Positions 16,379 through 24,045 of a DNA stretch of 64,000 nucleotides are shown here, one piece after another (positions within the stretch are counted from its first letter, which is position 1; every line of letters starts with the position of its first letter). This DNA comes from Paracoccus tibetensis. Its GTDB lineage: Bacteria; Pseudomonadota; Alphaproteobacteria; Rhodobacterales; Rhodobacteraceae. Below the pieces are notes generated by a model. That model was not told the DNA's origin. It ran no database searches and saw only the letters and a list, made by a program, of their open reading frames with translations. The translations under genes and the position numbers were made by a program. Location of the stretch: positions 124,001-188,000 of the forward strand of contig NZ_FMVT01000007.1 in the NCBI RefSeq assembly GCF_900102505.1. Direction: 5' to 3'.

Positions 16379-17027
16379 GGGACCACTTCCTTTCGAGATA
16401 GCCGCCGAACCGGGCGATGGGGAAGGAGATGAGGAAGTAGAACGAGCCGCAGACGATCAGCAGGAACAGCGGCTCCTGCAGGCGGGTGATCAGGATCTGC
16501 GCCGATTTCAGCAGCTCGACCACCTGGACGACATAGACGAGCGCGCTGTCCTTCATCACCCCAAGCGCGAGGCCGATCCACGAGGGCAGGGCGATGCGCG
16601 CGGCCAGCGGCATCACGACCGAGGTCATGTCCTGCCCCCAGCTCATCCCGAGCGAGCGGGCGGCGCGGCGCAGGGTCGGCGGCACCGCCTCGATCCCGCC
16701 GCGCACGATCTCGGCGCAGTAGGCGGCGGTGTAGAGCGACAGCACCCCGCAGGCGACGGTGAAGCCCGAGACGCGCCAGCCGAGGACGGTGGTGACGAAG
16801 GCATTGGCCAGCACCAGCTGGATCAGCAGCGGGATCGAGCGGAAGATGTCCAGCACGAAGGTGAGCGGCGCCGCCCACCACGGCCCAACCTGGTAGCGGA
16901 AGACGCCGAAGACGATGCCCATCACCGTGCCGAAGAAGACCGAGATGGCGGTGACGATCAGCGTCATCCCGGCGCCGCGCGCCAGGAAGATCAGGTCGTT
17001 GGTGCTGAGGGCCGTGTCGAAGAACAT
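16371..17027 (-). CDS. Polar amino acid ABC transporter permease
   Basis: A 218-residue inner-membrane permease of the HisM family. About five hydrophobic segments are visible, and the ATPase-contact loop is EAVPPTLRRAARSLGMSW. It is encoded 9 bp downstream of a second permease and overlaps the ATPase gene by 8 bp, so the two permeases probably form a heterodimer. Presumed to import hydroxyproline. Confidence 0.88.
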   Translation of the reverse strand: MFFDTALSTNDLIFLARGAGMTLIVTAISVFFGTVMGIVFGVFRYQVGPWWAAPLTFVLDIFRSIPLLIQLVLANAFVTTVLGWRVSGFTVACGVLSLYTAAYCAEIVRGGIEAVPPTLRRAARSLGMSWGQDMTSVVMPLAARIALPSWIGLALGVMKDSALVYVVQVVELLKSAQILITRLQEPLFLLIVCGSFYFLISFPIARFGGYLERKWSRD

Positions 17028-17036
17028 CGCGCGCCC

Positions 17037-17702
17037 TCAGTAGCGGAACAGCCGCGCCGCCAGCAGGCGGGCCGACAGGGTGACGGTCTTGGTGATCAGG
17101 TAGAAGATCACGGCGGCGATGGCGAACAGCTCGAAGGTGCGGAATGTGCGGGCATTGAGATCGCTGGTGACGCCGTAGAGGTCGGTGTTCATCGCGACGA
17201 CCGTCCCGAGCGAGGTCATCAGGATCGCCCAGACCATCTGGTTTGTCATCGGCAGGAACGAGATCCGCAGCATCTGCGGCATGACCACGTGGCGGAAGGC
17301 CTGAAGCGGCGTCATCCCGAGCGAGCGGGCCGAGCGGGTCTGCGTGTCCGGGATGCCCTTCAGCGCGCCGCGGAAGTTCTCGGACAGGTAGCCGGCGTTG
17401 TTGAAGGCGATGCCGATCAGCAGCGACAGGTAGGGCGAGAGGTGGATGCCGAAGCCGCCGAGGCCGAAGTGCACCATGTAGATCTGGAAGAGCGCGGGCG
17501 TGTTCCTCGCGATCTCGACCCAGGTGGCGGCGATGGCGCCCAGGATGCGGCTGCCCGACAGGCGAAAGAGGGTCAGCAGGATGGCGATGGCGATGCCGAT
17601 CACCATCGACAACAGCGCCACCTCCAGCGTGACCAGCGCGCCCTCGAGCATCCGCGGCAGCGAGTTGAGGGCCTGCGCCCACCGGAAGTTGTAGTTGAAC
17701 AT
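17037..17702 (-). CDS. Polar amino acid ABC transporter permease
   Basis: A 221-residue HisQ/HisM-type permease. The early transmembrane block LEVALLSMVIGIAIAILL is followed by VEIARNTPALFQIYMVHFGL, and the ATPase-contact loop is GIPDTQTRSARSLGMTPLQA. It lies between the binding-protein gene and the second permease, with gaps of 48 and 9 bp. It is the presumed heterodimer partner of the downstream permease in hydroxyproline import. Confidence 0.88.
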   Translation of the reverse strand: MFNYNFRWAQALNSLPRMLEGALVTLEVALLSMVIGIAIAILLTLFRLSGSRILGAIAATWVEIARNTPALFQIYMVHFGLGGFGIHLSPYLSLLIGIAFNNAGYLSENFRGALKGIPDTQTRSARSLGMTPLQAFRHVVMPQMLRISFLPMTNQMVWAILMTSLGTVVAMNTDLYGVTSDLNARTFRTFELFAIAAVIFYLITKTVTLSARLLAARLFRY

Positions 17703-17750
17703 GGCGCCTCCGAAATGGCCGGGCGGCGGCGCCCCCCGGCCGGGGCAGGA

Positions 17751-18560
17751 TCAGCGATAGACGCCCTGCACGGTCAGGTCGGCCGGCTCGCCCTCGCCCA
17801 CCCATTTCTCGTAAAGCTCGTCATAGCGGCCGGTGCGGACCTGCTGGTTGATGAAGAGGTTCATGTAGTTGATCAGCCCGTATTCCTCGCGCAGCGTGAT
17901 CAGCGCGACGTAGTCCGGCACCATCGGCGCCTTGTCCACGATCTTGATGCCGGGGAAGTTGCCCGAGGCCACGTTCGCCTCGGCCACCTCGACGGTGGAC
18001 ACGGTCGCGTCCAGCTGGCCCTGGCTGAGGGCGAGGAAGACATCGGCCTGGTTCTGGTAGGGCCGGAACGAGCCCTCGCCCCATTCGGCGACCTTCTCCT
18101 CGAGCCAGATCGCCTCGTAGGTGCCGGCGGTGGCGCCGACGGTCTTGCCGCGCATGCCTTCCCAATCGGCCATCTCGACGCCCTCGTTGGCGACGACGGC
18201 GTTCTCGAAGGCGTAATAGGGGATCGAGAAGCCCACGGTCTTCGCCCGCTCGAGCGTGTCCGAGGTCGAGGCGACGGCCACGTCCACCCGGCCCGACATC
18301 AGCGCGGGGATGCGTTCGGGGAAGGTCGTCTCGACGATCTCGGCCTCGACGCCGAGGGCGGCGGCCAAGTCGTTGCAGTAGTCGACGTCGAAGCCGATCG
18401 GGGTGTTGCTCTCGTCGCGCGAGCCCATGGGCGGGAAGTCCAGCACCACCGCGCAGCGCAGCGTGCCGGACGAGATGATGTCGTCCAGCTTGTCGGCAAA
18501 GGCGGGCGCCGCAAGGCCCGTGGCGGCGATCACGCTCATCGCCAGGATCGAGGATTTCAT
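17751..18560 (-). CDS. Hydroxyproline-type ABC transporter substrate-binding protein
   Basis: A 269-residue periplasmic binding protein with a signal peptide (1-22, ending APAFA-D). Family landmarks are LRCAVVLDFPPMG, PIGFDVDYCNDLAAALGV and RVDVAVASTSDTLERAK. The ATG at 18560 has GGGAGA upstream and gives a proper signal peptide; the much longer open frame upstream is antisense to other genes. It is the first gene of the minus-strand operon that runs through permeases, ATPase, D-hydroxyproline dehydrogenase, epimerase, AcnX and the racemase-like gene. The operon is expressed from the 174-bp divergent region shared with the Ldh2-type gene. Confidence 0.88.
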   Translation of the reverse strand: MKSSILAMSVIAATGLAAPAFADKLDDIISSGTLRCAVVLDFPPMGSRDESNTPIGFDVDYCNDLAAALGVEAEIVETTFPERIPALMSGRVDVAVASTSDTLERAKTVGFSIPYYAFENAVVANEGVEMADWEGMRGKTVGATAGTYEAIWLEEKVAEWGEGSFRPYQNQADVFLALSQGQLDATVSTVEVAEANVASGNFPGIKIVDKAPMVPDYVALITLREEYGLINYMNLFINQQVRTGRYDELYEKWVGEGEPADLTVQGVYR

Positions 18561-18686
18561 GATGGTCTCCCTGTTGGTGGTGACGGTATCCTGCCTGCGG
18601 ATCGTCCTGCCCCTTTTTCCCGATGAAACAGAAAATACAGAGAGTATACAAGAAGAACTTTCGGGCAGGCGCGGGCGCTTGCGGAT

Positions 18687-18696
18687 CTGTGGACAG
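18687..18696. promoter_or_regulatory. Candidate GntR operator in the divergent hydroxyproline promoter
   Basis: CTGTGGACAG lies 38 bp before the Ldh2-type gene within the divergent promoter. CTGTCGACA, nearly the same, lies at 20517-20525 before the DapA-type gene. A shared short near-palindrome at both promoters of one pathway suggests an operator for the GntR protein encoded between them. This is inference from two sites. Confidence 0.35.
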
Positions 18697-18734
18697 GATG
18701 TATGCAGGATGGAACATGCAGGAGGCTGTGACCC

Positions 18735-19766
18735 ATGACGCTGACCCTGACACTTGACGCGCTGACGGACCGGATCGTCGCCATCCTGCGCCGGGCGGGC
18801 CTGAACGAGGTGCAGGCGGCGGCGCTCGGCGGGGTGATCGCGGCGGGCGAGCGGGACGGCTGCAAGTCGCACGGCATCTACCGGATCGAGGGGGTGCTGC
18901 GGACGCTGAAGGCCGGCAAGGTGGACGGCGCGGCGCTGCCGGTCCTGGCCGAGGATGACGGCCGGGCCATCATCCGCGTCGAGGCGCGGCGCGGCTTTTC
19001 CACCCCCGCTTTCGACTTGGGCCTGCCGCTGCTGGCCGCGCGGGCGCGCGAGCTGGGACTGGCGGCGATGGTGGTCAACGACTGCACGCATTTCTCGGCA
19101 CTCTGGCCCGAAGTCGAGGCGGTGACGGCCGAGGGGCTGGCCGCGCTGGTCATGTGCCCGAGCTATGCCAGCGTCGCGCCGACCGGCGGCACCAGGCCGC
19201 TTCTGGGCACGAACCCCCTGGCCTTCGGCTGGCCGCGCCCGGCGGGGCATCCCTATGTCTTCGACTTCGCCACCTCGGTCGCGGCGCGCGGCGAGCTGGA
19301 GCTGAAGCGCCGGGCGGGCGAGGCTCTGCCCGAAGGCTGGGCGATCGACGCGGAGGGCCGGCCCACCACCGACCCCGAGGCGGGCCTGGCCGGCGCGATG
19401 CTGCCCTTCGGCGGGCACAAGGGCTCGGCCATCGGCACGATGATCGAGCTTCTGGCCGGGGTGATGATCGGCGATCTGACCAGTCCCGAGGTGCTGGAGC
19501 AGCTGGGCACGACGGCGCTTGCCCCGTTCCACGGCGAGCTGGTCATCGCCCTCTCGCCCGAGGCCTTCGCCCGGGGCCGGCCCGGCGATCCCTTCGCGCG
19601 GGCAGAGCTGCTGTTCGGCGCCATCACGGGGCAGGGCGCGCGGCTGCCCTCGCAGCGGCGCTTCGCCGCCCGCGCGAAGGCCGAGGCCGAGGGCGTCACC
19701 CTGACCCCGGCCGAGGCCGCGCAGCTGGACCGGATGCTGGAGCTTGGCCTCGACGCCGTCGCCTGA
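18735..19766 (+). CDS. Ldh2-family imino acid reductase (delta1-pyrroline-2-carboxylate reductase)
   Basis: A 343-residue NAD(P)H-dependent oxidoreductase of the malate/L-lactate dehydrogenase 2 family. Landmarks are GCKSHGIYRIEGVL, NDCTHFSALWPEVEA, GTNPLAFGWP and LPFGGHKGSAIGTMIELLAG. Enzymes of this fold reduce delta1-pyrroline-2-carboxylate to L-proline in hydroxyproline clusters, which fits the AcnX product made from 3-hydroxyproline. Other 2-oxoacid or ureidoglycolate dehydrogenases share the fold, so specificity is inferred. It starts a plus-strand unit with the GntR gene 30 bp downstream and diverges from the transporter operon. Confidence 0.82.
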   Translation: MTLTLTLDALTDRIVAILRRAGLNEVQAAALGGVIAAGERDGCKSHGIYRIEGVLRTLKAGKVDGAALPVLAEDDGRAIIRVEARRGFSTPAFDLGLPLLAARARELGLAAMVVNDCTHFSALWPEVEAVTAEGLAALVMCPSYASVAPTGGTRPLLGTNPLAFGWPRPAGHPYVFDFATSVAARGELELKRRAGEALPEGWAIDAEGRPTTDPEAGLAGAMLPFGGHKGSAIGTMIELLAGVMIGDLTSPEVLEQLGTTALAPFHGELVIALSPEAFARGRPGDPFARAELLFGAITGQGARLPSQRRFAARAKAEAEGVTLTPAEAAQLDRMLELGLDAVA

Positions 19767-19796
19767 CCCGAGACCCGAACCGCAAGGAGGCCCGCC

Positions 19797-20501
19797 ATGA
19801 GCCCGGACACGCCCGAGACCGCCCCCGAACGCCGCCGCGGATCGGGCGTCAAGCTGGTCTACGAATCGCTGCGCGACGAGATCCTGAACCTGGTCCTCGC
19901 CCCCGGCAGTCCCATCGACGAGGTGCAGCTGGCCGAGCGCTTCGGCATGTCGCGTACCCCCATCCGCGAGGCGCTGGTGCGCCTGGCCGGCGAGGGGCTG
20001 GTCGAGACGCTGCCGAACCGCTCGAGCATGGTGTCGAACATCGACTTCCTGAACCTGCACACCTTCTTCGACGCGATCACGCTGATGTACCGCGTCACGA
20101 CCCGGCTGGCGGCGCTGAACCACCAGCCCGCCGACCTTCAGGCGATCCGCGCCCACCAGGCCGCGTTCGCCGCCGCCGTGGCCGCGCAGGACGCGCTGGC
20201 GATGATCGCGACGAACCGCGACTTCCACGCCGCCATCGCCGAAGCCGGGCGCAACCCCTACTACACCGCGCTGTCCCTGCGGCTTCTGGACGAGGGGCGG
20301 CGGCTGCTGCGGCTCTATTACCAGTCCTTCGACGACCGCCTGCCGCAGGAATATGCCGACGAGCATGCGGCGATCATCGCCGCCATCGCGGCGCGCGACG
20401 TCTACGAGAGCGACCGCCTCGCCCGCGCCCATGCCGACCAGATCGTCCAGCAGATCCAGCGCTTCTTCGCCCGTGACCGCCGCCAGGACCTGCCGCTCTG
20501 A
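19797..20501 (+). CDS. GntR-family regulator (FCD type), probable hydroxyproline repressor
   Basis: A 234-residue regulator. The N-terminal winged helix (about 18-85) contains IDEVQLAERFGMSRTPIREALVRL, and an all-helical FCD ligand domain follows (about 90-225) with NRDFHAAIAEAGRNPYY. A strong AAGGAGG precedes the ATG. It sits between the Ldh2 and DapA-type genes, so the hydroxyproline pathway is the obvious target; rhizobial hyp loci have a GntR repressor in a similar position. Candidate operators are the CTGTSGACA elements at 18687 and 20517. Confidence 0.85.
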   Translation: MSPDTPETAPERRRGSGVKLVYESLRDEILNLVLAPGSPIDEVQLAERFGMSRTPIREALVRLAGEGLVETLPNRSSMVSNIDFLNLHTFFDAITLMYRVTTRLAALNHQPADLQAIRAHQAAFAAAVAAQDALAMIATNRDFHAAIAEAGRNPYYTALSLRLLDEGRRLLRLYYQSFDDRLPQEYADEHAAIIAAIAARDVYESDRLARAHADQIVQQIQRFFARDRRQDLPL

Positions 20502-20516
20502 CTGCCTGCGCATTTC

Positions 20517-20547
20517 CTGTCGACAAGTAAAATGCACGGCCTATGAT
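20517..20547 (+). promoter_or_regulatory. Candidate promoter and operator of the DapA-type gene
   Basis: TCGACA (20520-20525) and TATGAT (20542-20547) are spaced by 16 bp and fit a sigma-70-like promoter. The -35 element lies in the palindrome TGTCGACA (20518-20525), where a repressor would block RNA polymerase. The DapA-type gene starts at 20602. Confidence 0.45.
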
Positions 20548-20601
20548 GGCGGCAAAGGGCAGCTGCCTCGGCCTGCCCGCGTCGCACCAGAGGAGCTTTA
20601 G

Positions 20602-21564
20602 ATGGACATAAAGGCCTTCACCGGCGTCATCCCGGCGCTGATGACCCCCTGCACGCCGGATCGCAGCCCCGACTTCGAGGCGCTGGTGCGCAAGGCCGGC
20701 CAGCTGATGGAGACGGGGATGTCGGCCGTCGTCTATTGCGGCTCGATGGGGGACTGGCCGCTGCTGACCGATGCGCAGCGGATGGAGGGCGTCGAGCGGC
20801 TGGTCCAGGCGGGCATTCCGGTCATCGTCGGCACCGGCGCGGTCAACTCGGGCCTGGCGGTCCGGCACGCGGCCCACGCGCAGGAGGTCGGCGCGGCCGG
20901 GCTGATGGTCATCCCGCGGGTGCTGTCGCGCGGCAGTTCGGCCATCGCGCAGAAGAACCACTTCCAGGCGGTCCTCGCCGCCGCGCCGGACCTGCCGGCG
21001 GTCATCTACAACAGCCCCTATTACGGCTACGAGACGAAGGCCGACCTGTTCTTCGCGCTGCGCGCCGCCCATCCGAACCTGGTCGGCTTCAAGGAATTTG
21101 GCGGCGCCGCGGCGATGACCTATGCCGCCGAGCACATCACCAGCGCCGATGACGGGGTGATCCTGATGGCGGGCGTCGATACCGGCGTCTACCACGGCTA
21201 TGTCAAATGCGGCGCCTCGGGCACGATCACCGGCATCGGCAACGTCATCCCGCGCGAGATCCTGCATTTCGTCGCCTTGGCGAAGGCCGCCGCCGCGGGC
21301 GATGTCGCGGCGCGGCGCCATGCGCGCGAGCTGGGCGAGGCGCTGGAGGTGCTGTCCTCCTGGGACGAGGGCACGGACCTCGTCCTCTACTACAAGCACA
21401 TGATGGTGCTGCAGGGCGACGCCGAATACGCGCTGCATTTCAACGAGACCGACGCCCTCACCCCCAGCCAGCAGGCCTGGGCCGAGCGGCAGCTCGCGCA
21501 GTTCCAGAGCTGGTATGCCGCCTGGAGCGAGCTGCCCGGCGTCCGGGACACGCGGCGCGCCTGA
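20602..21564 (+). CDS. Delta1-pyrroline-4-hydroxy-2-carboxylate deaminase (DapA family)
   Basis: A 320-residue (beta/alpha)8-barrel lyase of the DHDPS/NAL family. The Schiff-base lysine is Lys164 in LVGFKEFGG, and the assisting tyrosine is Tyr136 in VIYNSPYYG. In hydroxyproline clusters this family deaminates the product of D-hydroxyproline dehydrogenase to alpha-ketoglutarate semialdehyde. The final enzyme, alpha-ketoglutarate semialdehyde dehydrogenase, is not in the window. GAGGAG lies before the ATG. A hairpin at 21590-21611 follows the gene. Dihydrodipicolinate synthase itself is unlikely in this setting. Confidence 0.85.
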   Translation: MDIKAFTGVIPALMTPCTPDRSPDFEALVRKAGQLMETGMSAVVYCGSMGDWPLLTDAQRMEGVERLVQAGIPVIVGTGAVNSGLAVRHAAHAQEVGAAGLMVIPRVLSRGSSAIAQKNHFQAVLAAAPDLPAVIYNSPYYGYETKADLFFALRAAHPNLVGFKEFGGAAAMTYAAEHITSADDGVILMAGVDTGVYHGYVKCGASGTITGIGNVIPREILHFVALAKAAAAGDVAARRHARELGEALEVLSSWDEGTDLVLYYKHMMVLQGDAEYALHFNETDALTPSQQAWAERQLAQFQSWYAAWSELPGVRDTRRA

Positions 21565-21589
21565 GGCGCCGTCGGCTAACATGGGACGG

Positions 21590-21616
21590 GGGCGGGGCGC
21601 AGGTCCCGCCCTTCTT
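21590..21616 (+). terminator. Terminator-like hairpin after the DapA-type gene
   Basis: GGGCGGG (21590-21596) pairs with CCCGCCC (21605-21611), followed by TTCTT. It separates the hydroxyproline genes from the pst promoter. Confidence 0.5.
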
Positions 21617-21641
21617 GCATGAAGGCGCCGAGCCGGCGCGG

Positions 21642-21681
21642 CTGTCATGGAGATGTCACAAAACTGGGGATTGGTCGTCAC
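21642..21681 (+). promoter_or_regulatory. Tandem Pho box upstream of pstS
   Basis: CTGTCATGGAGATGTCAC (21642-21659) is an almost perfect 18-bp Pho box: two TGTCAY half-sites with an 11-bp period. In the same 11-bp phase follow a weak site at 21664 and TCGTCAC at 21675-21681. PhoB binds such tandem repeats in place of a -35 element. The start of pstS lies about 50 bp downstream. Confidence 0.8.
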
Positions 21682-21732
21682 AATTCGGTTGTAGATCGCA
21701 CGGGCATCGATCAGCTCCACAGGAGACGACAC

Positions 21733-22758
21733 ATGAAGACCTTCGGCCTCACCGCGACCGCGCTGTCCGTAATTGCCCTGTCCGCCACCGCAGCCGCGGC
21801 GCGCGACCAAGTCCAGATCGCCGGCTCGTCCACCGTCCTGCCCTACTCGACCATCGTGGCCGAACTCTTTGGCGAGAACAGCGACTTCGGCACGCCCGTC
21901 GTCGAATCCGGCGGCTCGTCCACCGGCCTGCGCCGCTTCTGCGAGGGCGTGGGCGAGAACACGATCGACATCGCCAACTCGTCGCGCGCCATCCGCGACA
22001 CCGAGCGCGAAGCCTGCGCCGCCGCCGGCGTGGACGAGATCATGGAAGTCCGCATCGGCTATGACGGGATCGTCTTTGCCAGCCTGAACAGCGGCAACGC
22101 CTTCGAATTCACCCCGGCCGACTGGTTCAACGCGCTGGCCGCCCAGATCGTCGTCGACGGCCAGGTCGTCGCCAACGACCGCACCAGCTGGAGCCAGGTC
22201 AACCCCGAGCTGGCGGATCAAGAGATCCTGGCCTTCGTTCCGGGCACCCGCCACGGCACCCGCGAAGTCTTCGAAGAGCGCGTGATCCGTCAGGGCTGCG
22301 AGGACAGCGGCGCGCTGGAAGTCTTCACCGCCGAGCTGGGCGAGGAAGCCGCGGGCGAAGCCTGCGTCGCGCTGCGCACCGACGGCCGCTCGGTCGACAT
22401 CGACGGCGACTACACCGAGACGCTGGCGCGCATCAACAGCTCGCCCAACGGCATCGGCGTCTTCGGCCTGTCCTTCTACGAGAACAATACCGGCACGCTG
22501 CAGGTTGCCACGATGAACGGCGTCACCCCCTCGACCGAGACGATCTCGTCGGGCGAATACCCGGTCTCGCGCCCGCTCTTCATGTACGTCAAGAAGGCGC
22601 ATATCGGCGTCATCCCGGGCGTGAAGGAATTCGTCGAGTTCTTCGTCTCGGACGAGATCGCCGGCCCGTCCGGCCCGCTGGCCGATTACGGCCTGGTCTC
22701 CGACCCCGAGCTGGCCGCGACCCAGCAAGCGGTCACCGACGAGACCGTGATGCAGTAA
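21733..22758 (+). CDS. pstS: Phosphate ABC transporter substrate-binding protein
   Basis: A 341-residue periplasmic phosphate-binding protein with a signal peptide (about 1-23). The phosphate-site motifs are IAGSSTVLPYS near the N-terminus, VESGGSSTGLRRFCEG, IDIANSSRAI and VPGTRHGTREVFEERV. The ATG at 21733 follows AGGAGA and gives a proper signal peptide. It opens pstSCAB-phoU-phoB, controlled by the Pho box. A GC-rich stem-loop with a T-run follows the stop, so pstS is probably made in excess of the membrane parts. Confidence 0.95.
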   Translation: MKTFGLTATALSVIALSATAAAARDQVQIAGSSTVLPYSTIVAELFGENSDFGTPVVESGGSSTGLRRFCEGVGENTIDIANSSRAIRDTEREACAAAGVDEIMEVRIGYDGIVFASLNSGNAFEFTPADWFNALAAQIVVDGQVVANDRTSWSQVNPELADQEILAFVPGTRHGTREVFEERVIRQGCEDSGALEVFTAELGEEAAGEACVALRTDGRSVDIDGDYTETLARINSSPNGIGVFGLSFYENNTGTLQVATMNGVTPSTETISSGEYPVSRPLFMYVKKAHIGVIPGVKEFVEFFVSDEIAGPSGPLADYGLVSDPELAATQQAVTDETVMQ

Positions 22759-22766
22759 CGGACCAT

Positions 22767-22800
22767 CCGGGCGGGCCGAAAGGTCCGCCCGGAGCCTTTT
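22767..22800 (+). terminator. Intercistronic stem-loop between pstS and pstC
   Basis: CCGGGCGGGCC (22767-22777) and GGTCCGCCCGG (22782-22792) form an 11-bp stem with one G-U pair and a GAAA loop, followed by AGCCTTTTCTT. It resembles an intrinsic terminator that would reduce read-through into pstC and protect the pstS message. Confidence 0.7.
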
Positions 22801-22839
22801 CTTCCCCCCCTCGATCCCCCTCGTTCCAAGGACATCCGG

Positions 22840-24045
22840 ATGCCATTGTCTTGGGCCCTGCTGGCAAGCCTCGCCCTGGCCGCCGCCGGCTATATGGTCG
22901 GACGCAGCCGGGCCTTCGCCTCGGCCGGCGCCGACAGCCGAACGCTGCATTCCCGCCCGACCTATCACGGCATGAGCGTCGCGCTGCTGGCGCTGATCCC
23001 GGCGCTGGTGATCATGGTCCTGGGCGCGCTGGCCCGGATGACGGGGCTGCTCTCGGCCGAGGCCGGGGGTGTCGTCGGCCTTCTGGCGCTCGGCGCCGCG
23101 GTGATCGGCCTCGGTATCGGGGTCAGCCGGATCAACGCGGGGTTCATGGCCCGCAACGCGGTCGAGAAGATCGTGCTCGGCTTCCTGATCTTCTGTTCGA
23201 CCATCGCCATCGCGACGACGCTCGGCATCATCCTGTCGCTGGTCTTCGAGACCGGCAACTTCTTCAGCCAGTACGACTGGCGCGCCTTCTTCTTCGGCAC
23301 CGAGTTCGTGCCGCGCTTCGAGGGCAACTCGCGCCTTGGCGTGCTGCCGCTGCTCTGGGGCACGCTCTATATCAGCTTCATCGCGCTGCTGGTCGCGGTG
23401 CCCATCGGCCTTTTCGGCGCGATCTACCTGTCGGAATATGCCGGCCCGCGCACCCGCAGCCTGGCAAAGCCCGTGATCGAGGTGCTGGCCGGCATCCCGA
23501 CCATCGTCTACGGCCTCTTCGCGCTGGTCACGGTCGGCCCGATGCTGCGGGACGCCATTGCGCAGCCGCTCGGGCTTGGCAGTTCGGCCTCCTCCGTGAT
23601 GACCGCGGGCCTCGTGATGGGCATCATGCTGATCCCCTTCGTCAGCTCGCTCAGCGATGACATCATCAACGCGGTGCCCCAAAGCCTGCGCGACGGCGCG
23701 CTTGGCCTGGGGTCCACCCCGTCCGAGACGATCAAGCAGGTGGTCCTGCCCGCCGCCCTTCCCGGCATCGTCGGCGCCGTCCTTCTGGCCGCCAGCCGCG
23801 CCATCGGCGAGACGATGATCGTGGTCCTCGGCGCCGGCGCCGCCGCGACGCTCAGCCTCAACCCGTTCGAGGCGATGACGACGATCACCGTGAAGATCGT
23901 CAGCCAGCTGACCGGCGACAACGACTTCTCCTCGCCCGAGACGCTGGTCGCCTTCGCCCTTGGCCTCACGCTGTTCGTCATCACCCTCTGCCTCAACATC
24001 GTCGCGCTGATCATCGTCCGCAAATACCGGGAGCAGTACGAATGA
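22840..24045 (+). CDS. pstC: Phosphate ABC transporter permease
   Basis: A 401-residue inner-membrane permease. The transporter domain (about 180-395) contains LLWGTLYISFIALLVAVPIGLF, the cytoplasmic ATPase-contact loop (SLRDGALGLGSTPSETIKQV) and the ending IIVRKYREQYE. The N-terminal 110 residues add two or three further membrane helices, usual for alphaproteobacterial PstC, which is longer than the E. coli protein. The last four bases overlap the start of pstA. It forms the phosphate channel together with PstA. Confidence 0.93.
   Translation: MPLSWALLASLALAAAGYMVGRSRAFASAGADSRTLHSRPTYHGMSVALLALIPALVIMVLGALARMTGLLSAEAGGVVGLLALGAAVIGLGIGVSRINAGFMARNAVEKIVLGFLIFCSTIAIATTLGIILSLVFETGNFFSQYDWRAFFFGTEFVPRFEGNSRLGVLPLLWGTLYISFIALLVAVPIGLFGAIYLSEYAGPRTRSLAKPVIEVLAGIPTIVYGLFALVTVGPMLRDAIAQPLGLGSSASSVMTAGLVMGIMLIPFVSSLSDDIINAVPQSLRDGALGLGSTPSETIKQVVLPAALPGIVGAVLLAASRAIGETMIVVLGAGAAATLSLNPFEAMTTITVKIVSQLTGDNDFSSPETLVAFALGLTLFVITLCLNIVALIIVRKYREQYE

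Noticed and set aside
18561..20537. Long N-terminal extension of the hydroxyproline binding protein
   Set aside because: It is antisense to the Ldh2 and GntR genes; the real start at 18560 has a ribosome site and a signal peptide.
20374..23682. 1102-codon minus-strand ORF
   Set aside because: It is antisense to the DapA-type gene, pstS and part of pstC, all firmly identified.
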